Positions 34,018 through 46,000 of a stretch of 64,000 nt of DNA are shown here, piece by piece (position 1 is the first letter of the stretch; the number at the start of each line of letters is the position of its first letter). The notes below the pieces were generated by a model, which had not been told where the DNA came from, did not search any database, and worked only from the letters and a program-made list of their open reading frames with translations. Origin of the DNA: Phaseolus vulgaris (lineage: Eukaryota > Streptophyta > Magnoliopsida > Fabales > Fabaceae); contig NC_023750.2 in the NCBI RefSeq assembly GCF_000499845.2, forward strand, positions 28,941,652-29,005,651, in the 5' to 3' direction. The translations under genes and the position numbers were made by a program.

Positions 34018-35062
34018 ATATTGACATATGATGTATTATTACTTTATTGACAAATAAATTAATCATGAAAAATTCAGCCCCATTATCACTTCTTATTATT
34101 TTTACTGCTGTCTCAAATTGTGTTAGAACAAAAACATAACATAGCTTTCCAAAATCTTGAAAACTTCAGATTTTTGTTTTAAAAGAAAAATCCATGTGTG
34201 CCTCGAATAGTCATCAACTATGGTCAATAAATATTTATGACCATGAATTGATGGTATTGAGTATGGTCCCTATATATCTGGATTGATCAATTTGTTGATA
34301 CTGTACTTTTGACTTTGAACCTTCATGATTTTACTCATCATTACTAAAATTTGTATTCTGAAAAACTGCATTAGTATGACTCTAATGATGGTTCTGATTT
34401 TTAAACTTGAATTGATGTGGAAAGCCATGCTTTCTATAACATGTATCAATGGTATGCCTGTCCTTCCACAATTACTATAGATTTTAGAAGTATATCCTAT
34501 TCCATAGCTTCCTTTTCCATAACCAACACCTCTTCCATAGGTTGTAACATTGTTTTTATAACCTTATTTGCTAGTACATTTCCTTGGATTGATCACCAAT
34601 TTTTTTTTCTCTCTTGTTATGTAACGAGAGAGCAAACTCTATTCAAGGATGGCAAAGGGTCCATCAATATGATTTGAATTTTCACAGTTAAATAATTATA
34701 ATAATCTGATCTTTTGTTTTATATTTAGAAACATTCACAAGAGCATTGCAGGTGCATTTAGAGGCACATGAACAAGCAGGTAGCGGGTGGAAAAGATCAA
34801 GTTCATCCCAAAGAATTTTTAGCTTAGTGAAATAGTTTGTAACAGTCAACTCATCTCGTTTGAAAGAAGAAATAATCTCTTGAAGATCAGAAATATGAAT
34901 CATGTCTCCTTGTGAGAACCTTTCCTTTAAATCATTCCATATGTCAAAGGAATTGTCCACACAAATGATCCTGTGTGGGATAGATTGAGAAACATCCTTG
35001 AGAAACCAAGAAATAACCAACATATTGGTTCTCTTCCATGTTGAAAGTACCGAGTTGGTATG
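34018..35062 (-). pseudogene. C1 integrase N-terminal half, zinc-knuckle region and gag C-terminal half
   Basis: Minus-strand continuation of C1. 34023-34330 encodes the integrase core start ([20 protein letters not shown], an intact second-Asp region). 34400-34600 has a degraded zinc knuckle. 34688-35062 encodes Copia gag (STWKRTNMLVISWFLKDVS and IWNDLKERFSQGD). The gag is cut at 35062 by the G1 gypsy element and resumes at 42769. Confidence 0.8.
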
Positions 35063-35362
35063 TGTTACGTTGAGTGATAGGAGAGGGAACACAAAGGGAA
35101 AAGGAATAAACTATGAGAAGAACTAACCAAGATAAGGAAAATTTCTACAATATCATTCTCTGTCTCTTCACTGCCCAAAAGGCATTATATTGTTTTTGCT
35201 AGCTATTCTTTAAGATACAGTTGTACCCATTGAAACATAAACATAACAGAAATATATTCTTCCTACTCAAAAGTGACAACTCATTGCTTCTAGATAAATT
35301 CTGTAAACCTTCTGGGTTTTTCTCTGTTTCTAATGGGCCTTGGTATCGTAGGCCTTCTATCA
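35063..35362 (-). repeat. G1 3' LTR
   Basis: 300 bp, homologous to 42480-42768. On the minus strand a purine-rich CAGAGGAAGAGACAAT precedes it, the expected polypurine tract (about 35363-35380). Confidence 0.88.
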
Positions 35363-37719
35363 ATTGTCTCTTCCTCTGAGAGAACCTTGTCATCAAGGTC
35401 GATGCTTTGAATTATCGAAGTGGATGGTGTATCTTTGGTTGTGAAAGGTAATTTGGATTGTGTCGCATAATGGGTAGGGTGAGTTTCGGTTATGGTTTGC
35501 TGATTTGGAATTGGGTTTGTTATGTGAGTTGAGAGCAAAATTTTGGGCTAGAGTTATATGGTAAAGTTGGGCTTTGGTGGAGTGGGCTCGGTACTGTGAG
35601 TGAGGTGTGGATCTAGAACCTTCTAGCTGATGGGAGGGTTAGGTGAGTGGGTTACAACTGGATGGAAATTTGGAAAAGCAAGGCCACATGCTGATGTGAT
35701 TGGTGGCAGTTTAGGTGGAAGATGAGCCATAGATGGGTGTCGCATGTTTGCGGATGCAGATTCTTTGGGTGTGTTAGGTGGGTTTGTGTTTAATGAGTTA
35801 CAAGATATATTTGAAGTCTTAGAATATAAAATTGGGTGTGTAAGGTTTGGAAAGAGAGTTGAGAGGTCGTGTGTTGGGGAAGATGGGTTTTCTGGTTCAA
35901 GAAGGAAGTTAAAATGTGAAGCGGGTTTTGGACCAAGATAAGGTTTTAGTAGAAAAATGTGAAAGAGTAGATAAATATGTGATAAAGGTGGGAGGAGGAG
36001 TTCATAGGCCACTTCGCTGATGTTGTGTTCAATAGGACAGGGACAATAAAATCTATGTGCGAGCTTGTTGTGAGCTTTGTAGGTGAGTGATGTTTGGCGG
36101 TAAGCTTGATGCCGGAGAGGAACCCTGTCGTTTTCCTTGAAGTTGTGGTTGTGTTTTGATCTGTTTTCTATTTTCGCCATTCGCTGTTGTGTTTTTCTTT
36201 TCAGTGTGGCTTTCAATTGGTGGAGCATTTGCATGCTGTCTTGTAATATGATGTCAAAAGTGGATTCTGCGGCTGTGCCTGGGACATAATTTGGAATAGA
36301 GGGTGGTGGTCGTCCATACAGAGCCTGGAAGGGTGTAGTTTTGATGGTCGAGTGGTATGGGAAGTTGTATCAGAACTCCGCGAGGTGTAGTTAGCGATAC
36401 CATGTTCGGGGATTTTCGCCGGTGAAGCATTTGAGGTAAGCTTCTAAACTGCGATTTATGACTTTTGACCGTCAATTTGTGGATGATAAGCGGTATTGAA
36501 CTTCAATTTCATGCCTTTTAGGTGGAACAACTCCTTCCGAAAACGGCTTTGGAACATTGGACCATGATCTGAAATGATGGATTTGGGGACTCCATGTAAC
36601 CTGCAAATTTCAACAGAGAAACGAATAACTAAATGGTTGGCGCTGCAGGACGTGGGAAGGGGGATGAAGTGGACTGATTAGGATAACTTGTCACAAACAA
36701 CCCATATGACATGTGCCCAAGAGAAGAAGGAAGATGCGTGATGAAATCAGTAGTTAGTTCTTCCCACAATTTGGTTGGTATGGATATGGGTTGGAGTATA
36801 CCAAAAGGTTTTTGATGTATGAATTTGTTTTGTTGGCAGGGGAGGCATTCTTATATATACGTTTTGGTGTCGCGGTACATGTCGGGCTAGAAAAAGGATG
36901 CTGCAAGCCTAGCCATTATGGGCTTGATGCCTAAGTGTCGTGCGAGAAGCATGGAATTCATGGAGTATGGTGGAACGAATTTGTTCATTGGATGGAACAT
37001 ACAAGCGTTGACCATGGTATAGAAGGTCACATTGAAAATTGTAGTTGGTGTCAAGTAATGAAGTTAATCTGTGAACCTCTTTTAATCCCTTTTTCTTGTT
37101 GTAATAATCTTGTAATTCCTTGAACATGTCCAGAATCAACAAGGATATGAAAAAAAAAAAAGATTGTGGTGGTCAGGACAAAAATCTCTAGCTTGATTTT
37201 GGCGACTTGGGCGGTATCAGATATAAAAAATTGTATCCTAATATCTTGGTGGCCCACTTTTGTTGTTTCGGCGTATGGCATGCATTGGTGACTAATCCAT
37301 TTAGGCTTTTTTTATATGTTATATTGTGAAATGAATACCTATGAGATAATGACGCCAATTTTTGACTGTTTCTGTTATAGCTAGCATTTCCTTGACATAT
37401 ACTGAGTTAGCTTGCACTTTTGGACAAAGTTTCTTACTGAAGAAAGCAATGGGGTGACGTTCTTGGGATGGCATTATGCCAATGGCTATGTTGGAAGCAT
37501 CAGTCTCAACCATAAATGGTATGGAGAAATTTGGAAGACTCAACACAAGAGTTGTAGTTAGGATATTTTTCAGTTTTGTAAAAGCCTCGTGTGCTTTTGT
37601 ATCCCATGTAAACATTGATTATTTAAGTAAATTCGTGAGTGGCGAGGCAAGAGTGGCATCACCGCGGATGAACTTCTAATAAAATCTCGTAATTCCCAAA
37701 AACGCACGTGGGTAGTAAG
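35363..37719 (-). pseudogene. G1 pol: RNase H and integrase
   Basis: Minus-strand reading. RNase H at 37319-37615 (FMVETDASNIAIGIM and FFSKKL). The integrase zinc region at 36909-37142 (LHEFHASRTTLRHQ) has its His/Cys pattern only partly kept. A heavily broken integrase core lies at 36250-36900, and the integrase C-terminal domain at 35623-36234 (ISEVAYELLLPPLSHIY, HIFLLKPYLG). The reading is cut at 37719 by a solo LTR and continues into the RT at 38839. No intact enzyme can be made. Confidence 0.8.
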
Positions 37720-37724
37720 GGATG

Positions 37725-38833
37725 TGTTGATCAATGATGATCTTGAAGCTTTGATGTCTCCAAATCCATGGTGTTTGATGGAAGGCTGGAGTTGCTGTGT
37801 GTGTGGGTGGGTTTTGGGTAGAATATTGTGTAATCCACTTTTTGTTTGAATCTAAAACAGTTTGGAATAAAAACCTTTTTGAAAAAGATTATTTTATAAA
37901 GAAGTGGAAAAACAACCTGTTGTTTTGTCGTTTCAATCGGTTGTTTATCACTTAGAGGTTTTTGAAAAGGGTTTGAAACTGTTTGACTTGGTTGACTTTG
38001 CTGTCAAACCAATTCAATCGGTTGTTTCAAGAATTCAACCGATTGTTTGTTGAAAATCAATAACAAAATTTATGTTATGTTTGCAAATGAGCTTTAAATG
38101 TTTTCTAACTGAATAGGCTCCTACTTCAAATGGTTTTAACAACTTTTGGAGTATTTAAAGAGGTTGTAATACTCTCTTAAAGTTTAATAACAGTTTTGAG
38201 ACATTTGTGAAAGTGTGAAAAAAGATTTGAGTTTTCAAGATTTTCATTCAAGCTTTTGGGTTTTCTTAAAGAAGTGGAATATGATTGGGTTGTATTCCTG
38301 AACTTTAAGCTTTGTAATACCAGGTGTATTCTATTCTCTTCTTCCTTGATTACTGTATTTTTGTATTTGTGTTGCCAAGGAGTGTTGTGTGTTCTTGAGG
38401 TGTTCAAGATCAACAATCTTGGTGTGGTTTGCCAAAGGTAGTGTGTTTCTTGTGGGGTTCAAGGTCACTTCTTTGGTGGTGTGTTTGTAATCTGGATTTT
38501 GGTTGCATAGTAGATACCCAGTGGTTTTTGGGGACTTTGTAGCTCCTGGGATAAAAGTAAAGGAGTATAAATTGCTTGTGTGCTTTTCTCTTACCCTTAA
38601 CTCATGTAATTTATCTTTTTAAGTTGTTTTTTAATTCTGCTGATATAAACAACCGGTTGAATCGTAGAAATAACCGGTTGATTTTCTGTTAATCAACTTA
38701 AATAGTTTTAATTGATTGTTTTCTAGATTTCTATATCTGTGATTCTGCTTTGAATTCATTATACCTTCTAAGTTTGGGAAAATCTTTCATAAACAATTCA
38801 CCCCCCTCTTGTTTAAGGCCACATATTCTAATA
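37725..38833 (+). mobile_element. Solo LTR of a Sirevirus-like Copia family, inside G1 pol
   Basis: 1,109 bp from TGTTGATCAATG to TTCTAATA (terminal CA changed to TA), with perfect GGATG duplications at 37720-37724 and 38834-38838. It is related to the solo LTR at 23956-25098 and to the E1 LTRs. It carries paired AACCGGTT palindromes near 37940, 38020 and 38655, and the TTCACCCCCCTCTTG word near its 3' end. Confidence 0.9.
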
Positions 38834-38838
38834 GGATG

Positions 38839-39500
38839 TAGGTTTAGGCCAAAGTAAGATAGCTTGAATTTTATCTAGATTTGCAGCAACTCTGCTACCT
38901 TGCAATAGATGACCTAAATATGAGACTCTGGTGGTAGCAAACACACCTTTTGATTTCTTAACAAAGAATTTATGAATGTCTAATAATCGTAGGATCAATG
39001 TGAGGTGTTGAATATGTTCTTGCATGGACTTGTTGTAGATGAGAATGTCATAAAAAAAACTCGGACAAAAGTGTCGTAGGTGTGGCCTGAGTAAATCATT
39101 CATGGCTACTTGGAAGGTAGAAGGGGCATTAGAAAAACTGAATGGTATAACTAGGAATTTGTAATGACCATCAAAAGTTCTCAATGTTGTCTATTGGCAA
39201 TCTGTAGGATTAACTCGTATCTGATGGTAGCCTCAACATAAATCAAGTTTGGTAAAAACCTTGGTAGTGGTCAATTCGTCTAACAATTCATCAATAGTTA
39301 CGATAGGAAAATGGTCTTTGACTGTAATAGTGTTTAGACCTCTATAATCCACACAAAAACGCCAAGTTCCATATTTTTTTATGAGGATAATTGGGGATGA
39401 AAAAGGACTAGTGTTGGGGCGAATAATGCCTTCTTTGAGCATTTCTTGAATGAGGGAAGTCATGTATGCTTGTGAGCGTGTGGGTAGCGGTAGGGTTTAA
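38839..39500 (-). pseudogene. G1 reverse transcriptase
   Basis: Frames 39233-39463 and 38828-39184 (minus) give the RT: MLKEGIIRPNTSPFSSP, WRFCVDYRGLNTIT, FTKLDLC, then PFSFSNAPSTFQ. The polymerase box expected to carry two adjacent Asp reads FFYDILIYN, so one catalytic Asp is replaced by Tyr. A stop after FTKLDLC separates the two frames. Confidence 0.85.
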
Positions 39501-40944
39501 TGTTAACTAAGGTAGGTTGAGGAAGAAGGGGAATATGATGGTTGTGAGGTCTAAGAGGGGTAATCCATGGGGGGGAAGAGAAAACTAAAATGTATGTGTT
39601 TAAAAGTGTAGAGATATTTGGGTGGTTGGATAATTTGTGTGGGAAGGAGATGATGGCAGTGTGTCAATAGTGAGGTGGTCTAAAGAAGAAATGGCATCTG
39701 CGTGTAAAAGGTGGCAAAAATGAGTGACAGAAGCCTGACGGCGTAGAAGATTGGTGGTGTCATGTAAGGTAATGGGTAACTCATTGTGGGTAAACGATAG
39801 TTGCGGTTTAGAGAAATCAACTTAAGGGGCCCCATGAGTGTAACCAGTCCACACCAAGGACAACGTCAACACCTTCGATAGGGAGGAGGTAAAAGGAAAT
39901 GGGAAAAATATGGGTATGTATATAAACTGGGATATATGGGAAAAAGGAGGAACATTAAATTCGATTTCCATTGCCAACCATAATAGAGAAAGGGTTGATA
40001 GGAATGGTGCAAAGTTGGAGGTGATGGGAAATACATGGTTGGACAATGTTATGGGAACAACCCGTGTCTATTAGAATGGTAACTGGAAGATGGGTAATGT
40101 AGCCATCAAAGGTAAAAGTGTGGGCTGAGGGAGCTCCGGATAAGGCTTGGAAGGAGAGGTAAATGTGTGTAAGTGTATATGTGGTCGTGTGATGGAAAGT
40201 GCTAAGGTAGTCCTTTGTAGAGTTGTCTACTGGGAAATCTTCACTTAGTAAGAGAAGAAAATGATGAGTTGTGCATTTATGGCCTAGAAAGAATTTTTCA
40301 TCATAGTTATAACTCAAACCACTGTTAGTTCTTTTATAGGGATGGAAGGGAGTGCATGTGGGGGTGTAGGGTTGGTAGTAGAGGGACGTGGTGGGGGTAA
40401 TAAATGGTTGGATGGTTAGGGTAAAGTATGGAAAAAACAGAAAGACTGTTTAGAATCATTGATTTTAGATTCCAAAAGCTTGGCAAGGCCCATGGCTTGG
40501 GTGATGGAAGTGGGTTGCAAAACAACTATTTCTCTTCAAATCTCCGAAAGTAGGCCAAATATAAAACAATTAAGTATCATCTCAGGATTTAAGCCAAACA
40601 CTCGATTGCAAAGTTTTTCAAAAGTTTTTTGATATTCTGCAACTATGTTTTGACGCAATTTAAACAATTCGGCCTGATGATTGGCATATGTTGAGGCACC
40701 AAAACAAAGTTCAAGGGCGCGACTAAAAGAGATCTGGTCACTAAGTTGATGCTTTTGGTATATCCATTTAAACCAACTAAGTGCATCACCTCACCTATAA
40801 AAGGCAGCCATAGTTAAACGAGAATACCAAGGAATATTACAAAACTTAAAAAATTGATCAACTTGGAATAACCAGTCTAACGACTCAGTGTTATCAAAGA
40901 AAGAGAGTTGTATTTTTGGTGGTTGTATAAGAAAGGAGGGAAGG
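39501..40944 (-). pseudogene. G1 protease and gag C-terminal half
   Basis: On the minus strand, about 40340-40944 holds the gypsy gag capsid (QLSFFDNTESLDWLFQVDQF and neighbours) with stops. 39955-40317 has a decayed zinc-knuckle remnant (DEKFFLGHKC) followed by the protease with its DTG motif (VTILIDTGCSHNIV). The frame is lost before the RT. It is interrupted at 40945 by a solo LTR. Confidence 0.75.
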
Positions 40945-42092
40945 TGATGATGACCAAGTAGAGGAGGCGCCTGATGCCCAAGCCCAAAAAGCCCAAGCCT
41001 AAGTTGGAGCCCAAGCCCAACCTATTAGCTCAACATCCTTCATGCCTCAAAGGATTACTAGGAGCAAGGCTAAAGCTTTGGGAGAAGAGCATCAATGGAT
41101 ATCTCTTTTTGTAATTTATTTTTGTGTAGTTTCTAGGAGAACATTAAAGGAAGGTGTAGATATAAAATAAGGGGTGCTAATGTACAAAAACAAGTTACAC
41201 CTTCCATGTGACATAAAGAGTAGGTGTAGATGTAGTTTTAGCAAGTGCCAAAGTAAAAAATCAAGTCACACCTCCCATGTGACTTGATTGCCGCCCAAAT
41301 GAATGGTATATGTTTGAATTTTCCCTCTCTTTTGAAGATCTCTAAACACTATAAGTAGAGGTGCTTGGCTCTTCTAAAAGAATGAATGAATTGGAGTAAA
41401 GTTACTATACACAAATTTGTGTGAGTTGTGAGAATTGCTTTCTCCTAGCTAGTCTCATCTTGTGAGTGTTTGTGAAGATGTCAAGTTGCGGCATCTTGCA
41501 CTTATCTTGGATCAATCACCATCCAAGTGGCGTGTTCTTCCCTTCCATGGCTTCAACATAATAAGTCTTTCTTATTCCATCTCCATTTCCATTTCCGAAT
41601 CATGTTTAGTAATTCCAGTCGGTAGTTTTGTGTTCCTTTGTCTTGTTCTTTCATTTCAATCGGTTAATCTTGTTCATCTTGTGTTTCCTTTTCAATTCTG
41701 CACTTGTAGCTTGATTCTATTCGGTAATTGTGTTTCTTTTCTTGTATTTGAATTCGGTTCCATTTTATATTGAGTTTGTGAATCAATTTTTGTGGAATGA
41801 CACCCATTCATGAGTTTGGTTCATCATTTGGAAGACATTGAACTCCATTAATGTTTCCTTAAATTCCTCCACTTGTACCGAATTGTTTACCTATATTTTT
41901 CATCATTCTTCACCTTTAATTGTGTTTTTACCTTGGACCTTTGGAAATGAACCTTCACATCTACTTAACATTTGTTAAGTTAATGTCCAGTGGGGATTTT
42001 CCTTAGGTGACTCACCTTAAATTGATAAGAATCTTGATCCTAATTCTTAAAAAGTGTCACAATATTAATGAATCTAAAATCAACTCACATCA
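40945..42092 (+). mobile_element. Solo LTR of a gypsy family whose polyprotein tail reads into the LTR
   Basis: 1,148 bp from TGATGATGACC to CTCACATCA with perfect GAAGG duplications (40940-40944 and 42093-42097). Removing it rejoins the G1 gag frame. The first ~230 bases encode an Ala/Gln-rich tail and ITRSKAKALGEE, a motif I associate with the C-terminus of plant gypsy polyproteins, so in the parent element the ORF entered its 3' LTR. A TAA interrupts it here. No internal sequence is left. Confidence 0.85.
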
Positions 42093-42479
42093 GAAGGGGT
42101 GGAATGGTTGTAGTTTTTGTAGTAGTGTAAGTAGTGTGAGTGTTGTTCACAACCGGGGGTGGGATAGAGGAAGTGGCATCCATGGAAAAATGATGAAAAG
42201 GAGAAGCGGGGGTCATATGGGGTGGAAGTCTGGTGGTTTGTGAGGACAAGGTAGGTAAAAGGCCAATGAAGGTATTAGTGAGTGTATCGTGTTTGGATTC
42301 GAAAGCATCTTGTCGGGATTCCATATCGTTTTGGAAACCCAAGTAAAGGTCCTCATGGTTTTCTTGTGTGGTGTATAGTTGAGCTTAAAGGTTGGCTAAT
42401 TTGTCAAGGATGGCTTGGAGGGTATCCTCCATATCTTTGGTTGGTTTGGTAGACATGTAGAGGGCTCAATGAAACAAAA
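42093..42479 (-). pseudogene. G1 gag N-terminal part and leader
   Basis: On the minus strand an ATG near 42455 (MSTKPTKDMEDTLQAILD) starts gag just after the 5' LTR. A stop follows after about 20 codons, and the frame at 42085-42342 (GFQNDMESRQDAFESK) continues a coiled-coil N-terminus and Thr/Pro-rich segment to the solo LTR junction. Confidence 0.7.
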
Positions 42480-42768
42480 TGTTACGTTGAGTGATAAGAG
42501 GGGAAAAGGAATAAACTATGAGAAGAACTAACCAGGATAAGGAAAATTTCTATAATATCATTCTCTACCTCTTCATTACCCAAAAGGCATTATATTGTTT
42601 TTGCTAGCTAGTCTTTAAGAGACAGTTGTACCCCTTGTAACAAAAAACATAACATAAATATATTTTTCCTACTCAAAAGTGATAGCTCATTGTTTCTAGA
42701 TAAAATTTCTAATCCTTATGGATTTTCTTATATTTCTAAAGGGCCTTGCTATTCTGGGCCTTCTATCA
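42480..42768 (-). repeat. G1 5' LTR
   Basis: 289 bp homologous to 35063-35362, ending at the GTATG duplication that returns to C1 gag. Small indels separate the two LTRs, so the insertion is not recent. Confidence 0.88.
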
Positions 42769-42773
42769 GTATG

Positions 42774-42983
42774 ATTGGGAGCTTCTATGGTTCCATAATG
42801 AAACTTGTCTTGTTATTTGAAATGAGGTTCATTTGAAATGAACAAGACCAATGATGATAGTTTGGTCCCTCAAGAATAATATGGACAATGAGAAAAAGAA
42901 TAATTATCTAATGAATTAACATGGTAAGGTGAACAAACATCTTGCCAGGGATCAACAACTTCACCGATGGGTAAATGTAGTAA
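42774..42983 (-). pseudogene. C1 gag N-terminal fragment
   Basis: On the minus strand, broken frames give Asn-Tyr-x-x-Trp-like residues and GTIEAPNHT, which joins the gag fragment at 35062 once G1 is removed. Several stops are present. Confidence 0.6.
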
Positions 42984-42998
42984 CCAGAGCTCTGATAA
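42984..42998 (-). promoter_or_regulatory. C1 primer binding site
   Basis: The complement reads TTATCAGAGCTCTGG, close to the initiator-Met-type site. It lies about 14 bases from the region aligned as LTR, so the true LTR end may be nearer to it. Confidence 0.6.
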
Positions 42999-43012
42999 GA
43001 GCTCTTATAACA

Positions 43013-43315
43013 TAATATAAAATAGAATAGAGATGAAGAAAAAAGAAAAAAGAAGACAAATGATATGAGAAAGAATATCTCTTCTATTTTTCTATTGAAA
43101 TCAAGACAAATGGTTTGAATATATACAAACAGTACACTCATTCTAGGTTTAGCGCTAAAGAGAGAATGGAAAACAAAGAGTCAATCAATAAATACTAGAA
43201 TTAGAAAAGACAAAATAAAGATTATACACCTCTACAAAGAGAAACAACTAAGAATTAGAAAAGATACAATTGATATTAGCTTCTTCTAGAAGTCTTGTAT
43301 CCATATCCTTTAATA
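43013..43315 (-). repeat. C1 5' LTR
   Basis: About 303 bp matching 21805-22102. On the plus strand it begins TAATATAAAATAGAATAG and ends CCATATCCTTTAATA. Confidence 0.75.
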
Positions 43316-43321
43316 TCTCAT

Positions 43322-44600
43322 TAAAATATTTTTTTTTTATGTTTCATAAAATTGATTTATGAAGAGATATATATTCGTAAATATATATTATAAATTGTCT
43401 CTGGTTTCAATTTGTAAACAATAATATGTCAGTGTACTAGAACAAACTCTTTCGTGATCGATGTTTAAGGGAAGATGATTTGTCTTTGAAATCACCTTTT
43501 TATTCTTTCTATTTAGGGATTTATCTTTGGAATCACTTTTACATTTTCATAGACAATACTAATGTTCTAACCTTAAATGTATTGAAAAAATATCGTTAAA
43601 CTCCATGAGTTCATGCGAAGTATTATCAATATGAAATTTTCAAACACATATCTCATTATGAATTTGAACCATTCTTGCAGGAAAACAAGTTTAAGCTTAT
43701 ATAATCTTCTCCATTTCTCCTTACTAGGGAGTATTTTGAGAAGTCTCTTATTTAATTTTTCCTTTATTCATACATTAAAAAGTCAAGTTGACTTTGTGAA
43801 ATCTTTCATGGAGTATCACAATTAATACAACATATGATGAATCTCCATATTTTTAACATTATGAAATAAAAGTGTCATTTGTTTTACGTACCATAACAAA
43901 TTAGTTAAAAATAATAATAAAAAGTATGAATAAAGTTAAATTGTGATAATGGGTTGAACTAAGTCTCAAGTTTACCATGTGTGCAACAGTTATTACTGAA
44001 TTTAACTCAATTTTTTTTTAAAAAAGTTCATCTCAACTTTTTTATGTTGATCATTAGGTTTTCCAATCTAATGAAGATTTTCGCAATATAAAATTAAAAC
44101 TAAAACACTTTCTAAAAAAAAGTAGTAATTAAAAATTTATTAAATTTATATATTAAAAAAAACACGACTAGTAGCTAGATTAAGCTAGATTAAGCGTTGA
44201 TTTCATGTAAGACGTAAATAATGGACTAAATCGATGTTAAGTGTCAACTAGATCGATACAAATAAAATGAATTTTTAAATAATTAAAGAGATTAGTGTTG
44301 CCTGCATCAACACATAATTTTATTTGTTTATGTACCTTTTTTATTTATTTTATTATAGTGTTTAATTCATATTTTTTTGCCATTGCGTTTTTCTTTTATT
44401 TATAATTCCTTTCTTTTTTTTAGTAGTGTCCGATATAGTGTTATAATTTTATTTAATTTTTTTCATACGTTTTTAATTATGATAAACTGAAGTGAATTAA
44501 ATATAATTAAAACAGTTTAATTATTAAACTAATTATAAGTGAATTGAAGGATTATTATTGTTTTAATTAATACTTGATATACCGAGCAAAATCAGTATAC
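43322..44600. other. AT-rich spacer between C1 and T1
   Basis: No recognisable gene, terminal repeat or RNA. Open frames here are short and low in complexity. Confidence 0.5.
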
Positions 44601-44605
44601 ATATT

Positions 44606-45401
44606 TGATCCTGCCTGTTGACCGGAACGCTGGAAACTACCTCGTCAAAGGATCGACGTGTGCACCGCTTCGAACCTCCGTTCCTCTTCAAGATCCACCT
44701 CAAGAACCTGCAAAGAAACAGAGCGGCGCCGCTGCGGCCGATCGCACTCCAACGCCCAAGTCAGTGACTGAATCACCAAATACTAAGAGAACAAGAACCG
44801 TGCAAATCCTCTCTCACAGTAAGCTCTATAACTCGCAAGCGTAAAGAGTATAATCTGAACGTGCGTACCTCAGAAAGTTCGTTGAGAACCCTTATATACC
44901 TGGTCATTTTCTCTCTCCTGGCAGTTACAGTCCTGGACACGTGGCTCGCATCCAGTCGTACACGTGCCATCATCTGGAGCCTCCTTGACTTGGCGCTGCT
45001 TCTACTCTCATTTTGGCTAAGTTACTTATGCATGGTACTGCCCAGTGCATAGCTAACTTGGGAGTGCGATCTCTACTGGAACTGGCGAGTTAGGGGCCTT
45101 CATACACCTTCCCTGTGGTCTCGCCGGCCGCCTTCATAATCTGCTTCTCCTTCATCTTCGGCGATGTGCTCGTTCTGGCGATCTCCAATGACTAGGTCGT
45201 CTGAATCTACATTTGGCGACTTCATCTTTAACCTGGTGATCGCCGATTCTGGTAAGCTGGAGATCGGAACACGCCAATTTAACAACTGGCGACTACGCGA
45301 GCCCCCCGACTTCCTTCCCTTCTGCCAACCTGGCGCCTTGTCAACACGCCTATACTGTAGCAGGATGCCACGTCATCACTCCCGACTACCAGGGCGGTAC
45401 A
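44606..45401 (-). repeat. T1 3' LTR
   Basis: 796 bp, TGATCCTGCC to GGCGGTACA on the plus strand. The complement of TGACTTGGGCGTTGGAGTGC lies at 44744-44763. Because T1 is minus-oriented, any antisense promoter for the plus-strand gene could lie here. Confidence 0.97.
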
Positions 45402-45420
45402 CAAGCCCCCCAGTCTTAAG
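45402..45420 (-). promoter_or_regulatory. T1 polypurine tract
   Basis: The complement reads AAGACTGGGGGGCTTG directly next to the 3' LTR, the usual G-rich tract of Tat-type elements. Confidence 0.8.
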
Positions 45421-45761
45421 CGAAGACTTGTCTAGCGAAAAGACTGAAAGAGCCACGTCAACACCGATCTACGTGGCACTGACGCAGAATTCCAAGCGGT
45501 TGTACCTTCTGCTGCTCTGACGCTCCACCAAACCCCTCACTCATCGCTCGACACGTGGCTTCATCAACGGCTCTCTTCAGTTGCCGTTTGCGCTTCCTAA
45601 ACCCATTTCGAAAAAACCCTTAAACCCATTTTCACTCAACACTGTTCCATCACTTTCCCTCGCATTCACGAACGCTCTAACTTTCTTCTGCGAAAAACTC
45701 TCAGCGCTCTCCAGCATTCCAAATCACCATCAACCTTCATCGTCTTCCTGATCATCAAAAG

Positions 45762-45992
45762 GTACCTACTTTCCTTCTTTTGCTGGTTTTCCTTGCATTT
45801 TAACCGATTCGCATCATCCTGTAACTGCCTGGTGCATACGCTGTGGGTTGTTTTTCCATTTCTCCTTCTGCGTAACTTAGGGCTTCGTCAATCGTCGCAA
45901 CGAACCTACATTCGTTCGTTTTTCACCTTCCTTCTATGATCGAGTCAGCCTCTGTAACCCCTGATCATTTTTCCTTTCTTCTTCCTTTGCAG
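45762..45992 (+). other. Predicted 5'-UTR intron of the T1 antisense gene
   Basis: A strong donor (AAAAG then GTACCT at 45762) and acceptor (TTCCTTTGCAG ending at 45992) enclose a T-rich stretch just before the ATG at 46001. Prediction only. Confidence 0.55.
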
Positions 45993-46000
45993 CTGCTACC

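Larger units (their letters stand above)
35063..42768 (-). mobile_element. G1: decayed Ty3/gypsy element inside C1 gag
   Basis: LTRs 35063-35362 and 42480-42768 start TGTTACGTTGAGTGAT and end CTTCTATCA on the plus strand. Perfect GTATG duplications flank them (35058-35062 and 42769-42773), and joining across them keeps the C1 gag frame open. On the minus strand the order is gag, protease, RT, RNase H, integrase with its C-terminal domain. Without its two nested solo LTRs it is about 5.4 kb. Many frameshifts and a lost RT catalytic Asp show that it is dead. Confidence 0.88.
21805..43315 (-). mobile_element. C1: old Copia element, host of the nested tower
   Basis: A minus-strand Copia retrotransposon, about 3.8 kb once insertions and one copy of each duplication are removed. 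Its 3' LTR (21805-22102) and 5' LTR (43013-43315) are ~300 bp and alignable. In minus orientation the order is 5' LTR, primer site, gag, zinc knuckle, integrase, RT, RNase H, 3' LTR. It is split by a solo LTR at 23956, the S2 element at 25165 and the G1 element at 35063; at these junctions the integrase and gag reading frames resume. Flanking TCTCA duplications (21800-21804 and 43316-43320) are plausible but overlap ambiguous ends, so boundaries are good to about 15 bp. Confidence 0.85.

Noticed and set aside
35744..35941. Plus-strand frame in the G1 integrase tail
   Set aside because: Antisense shadow of the minus-strand integrase C-terminal region.
44605..44844. Small plus-strand frames in the T1 LTRs (44605-45520 and 55949-56861)
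   Set aside because: They are repeated in both LTRs because the LTRs are near-identical, and they do not resemble proteins.
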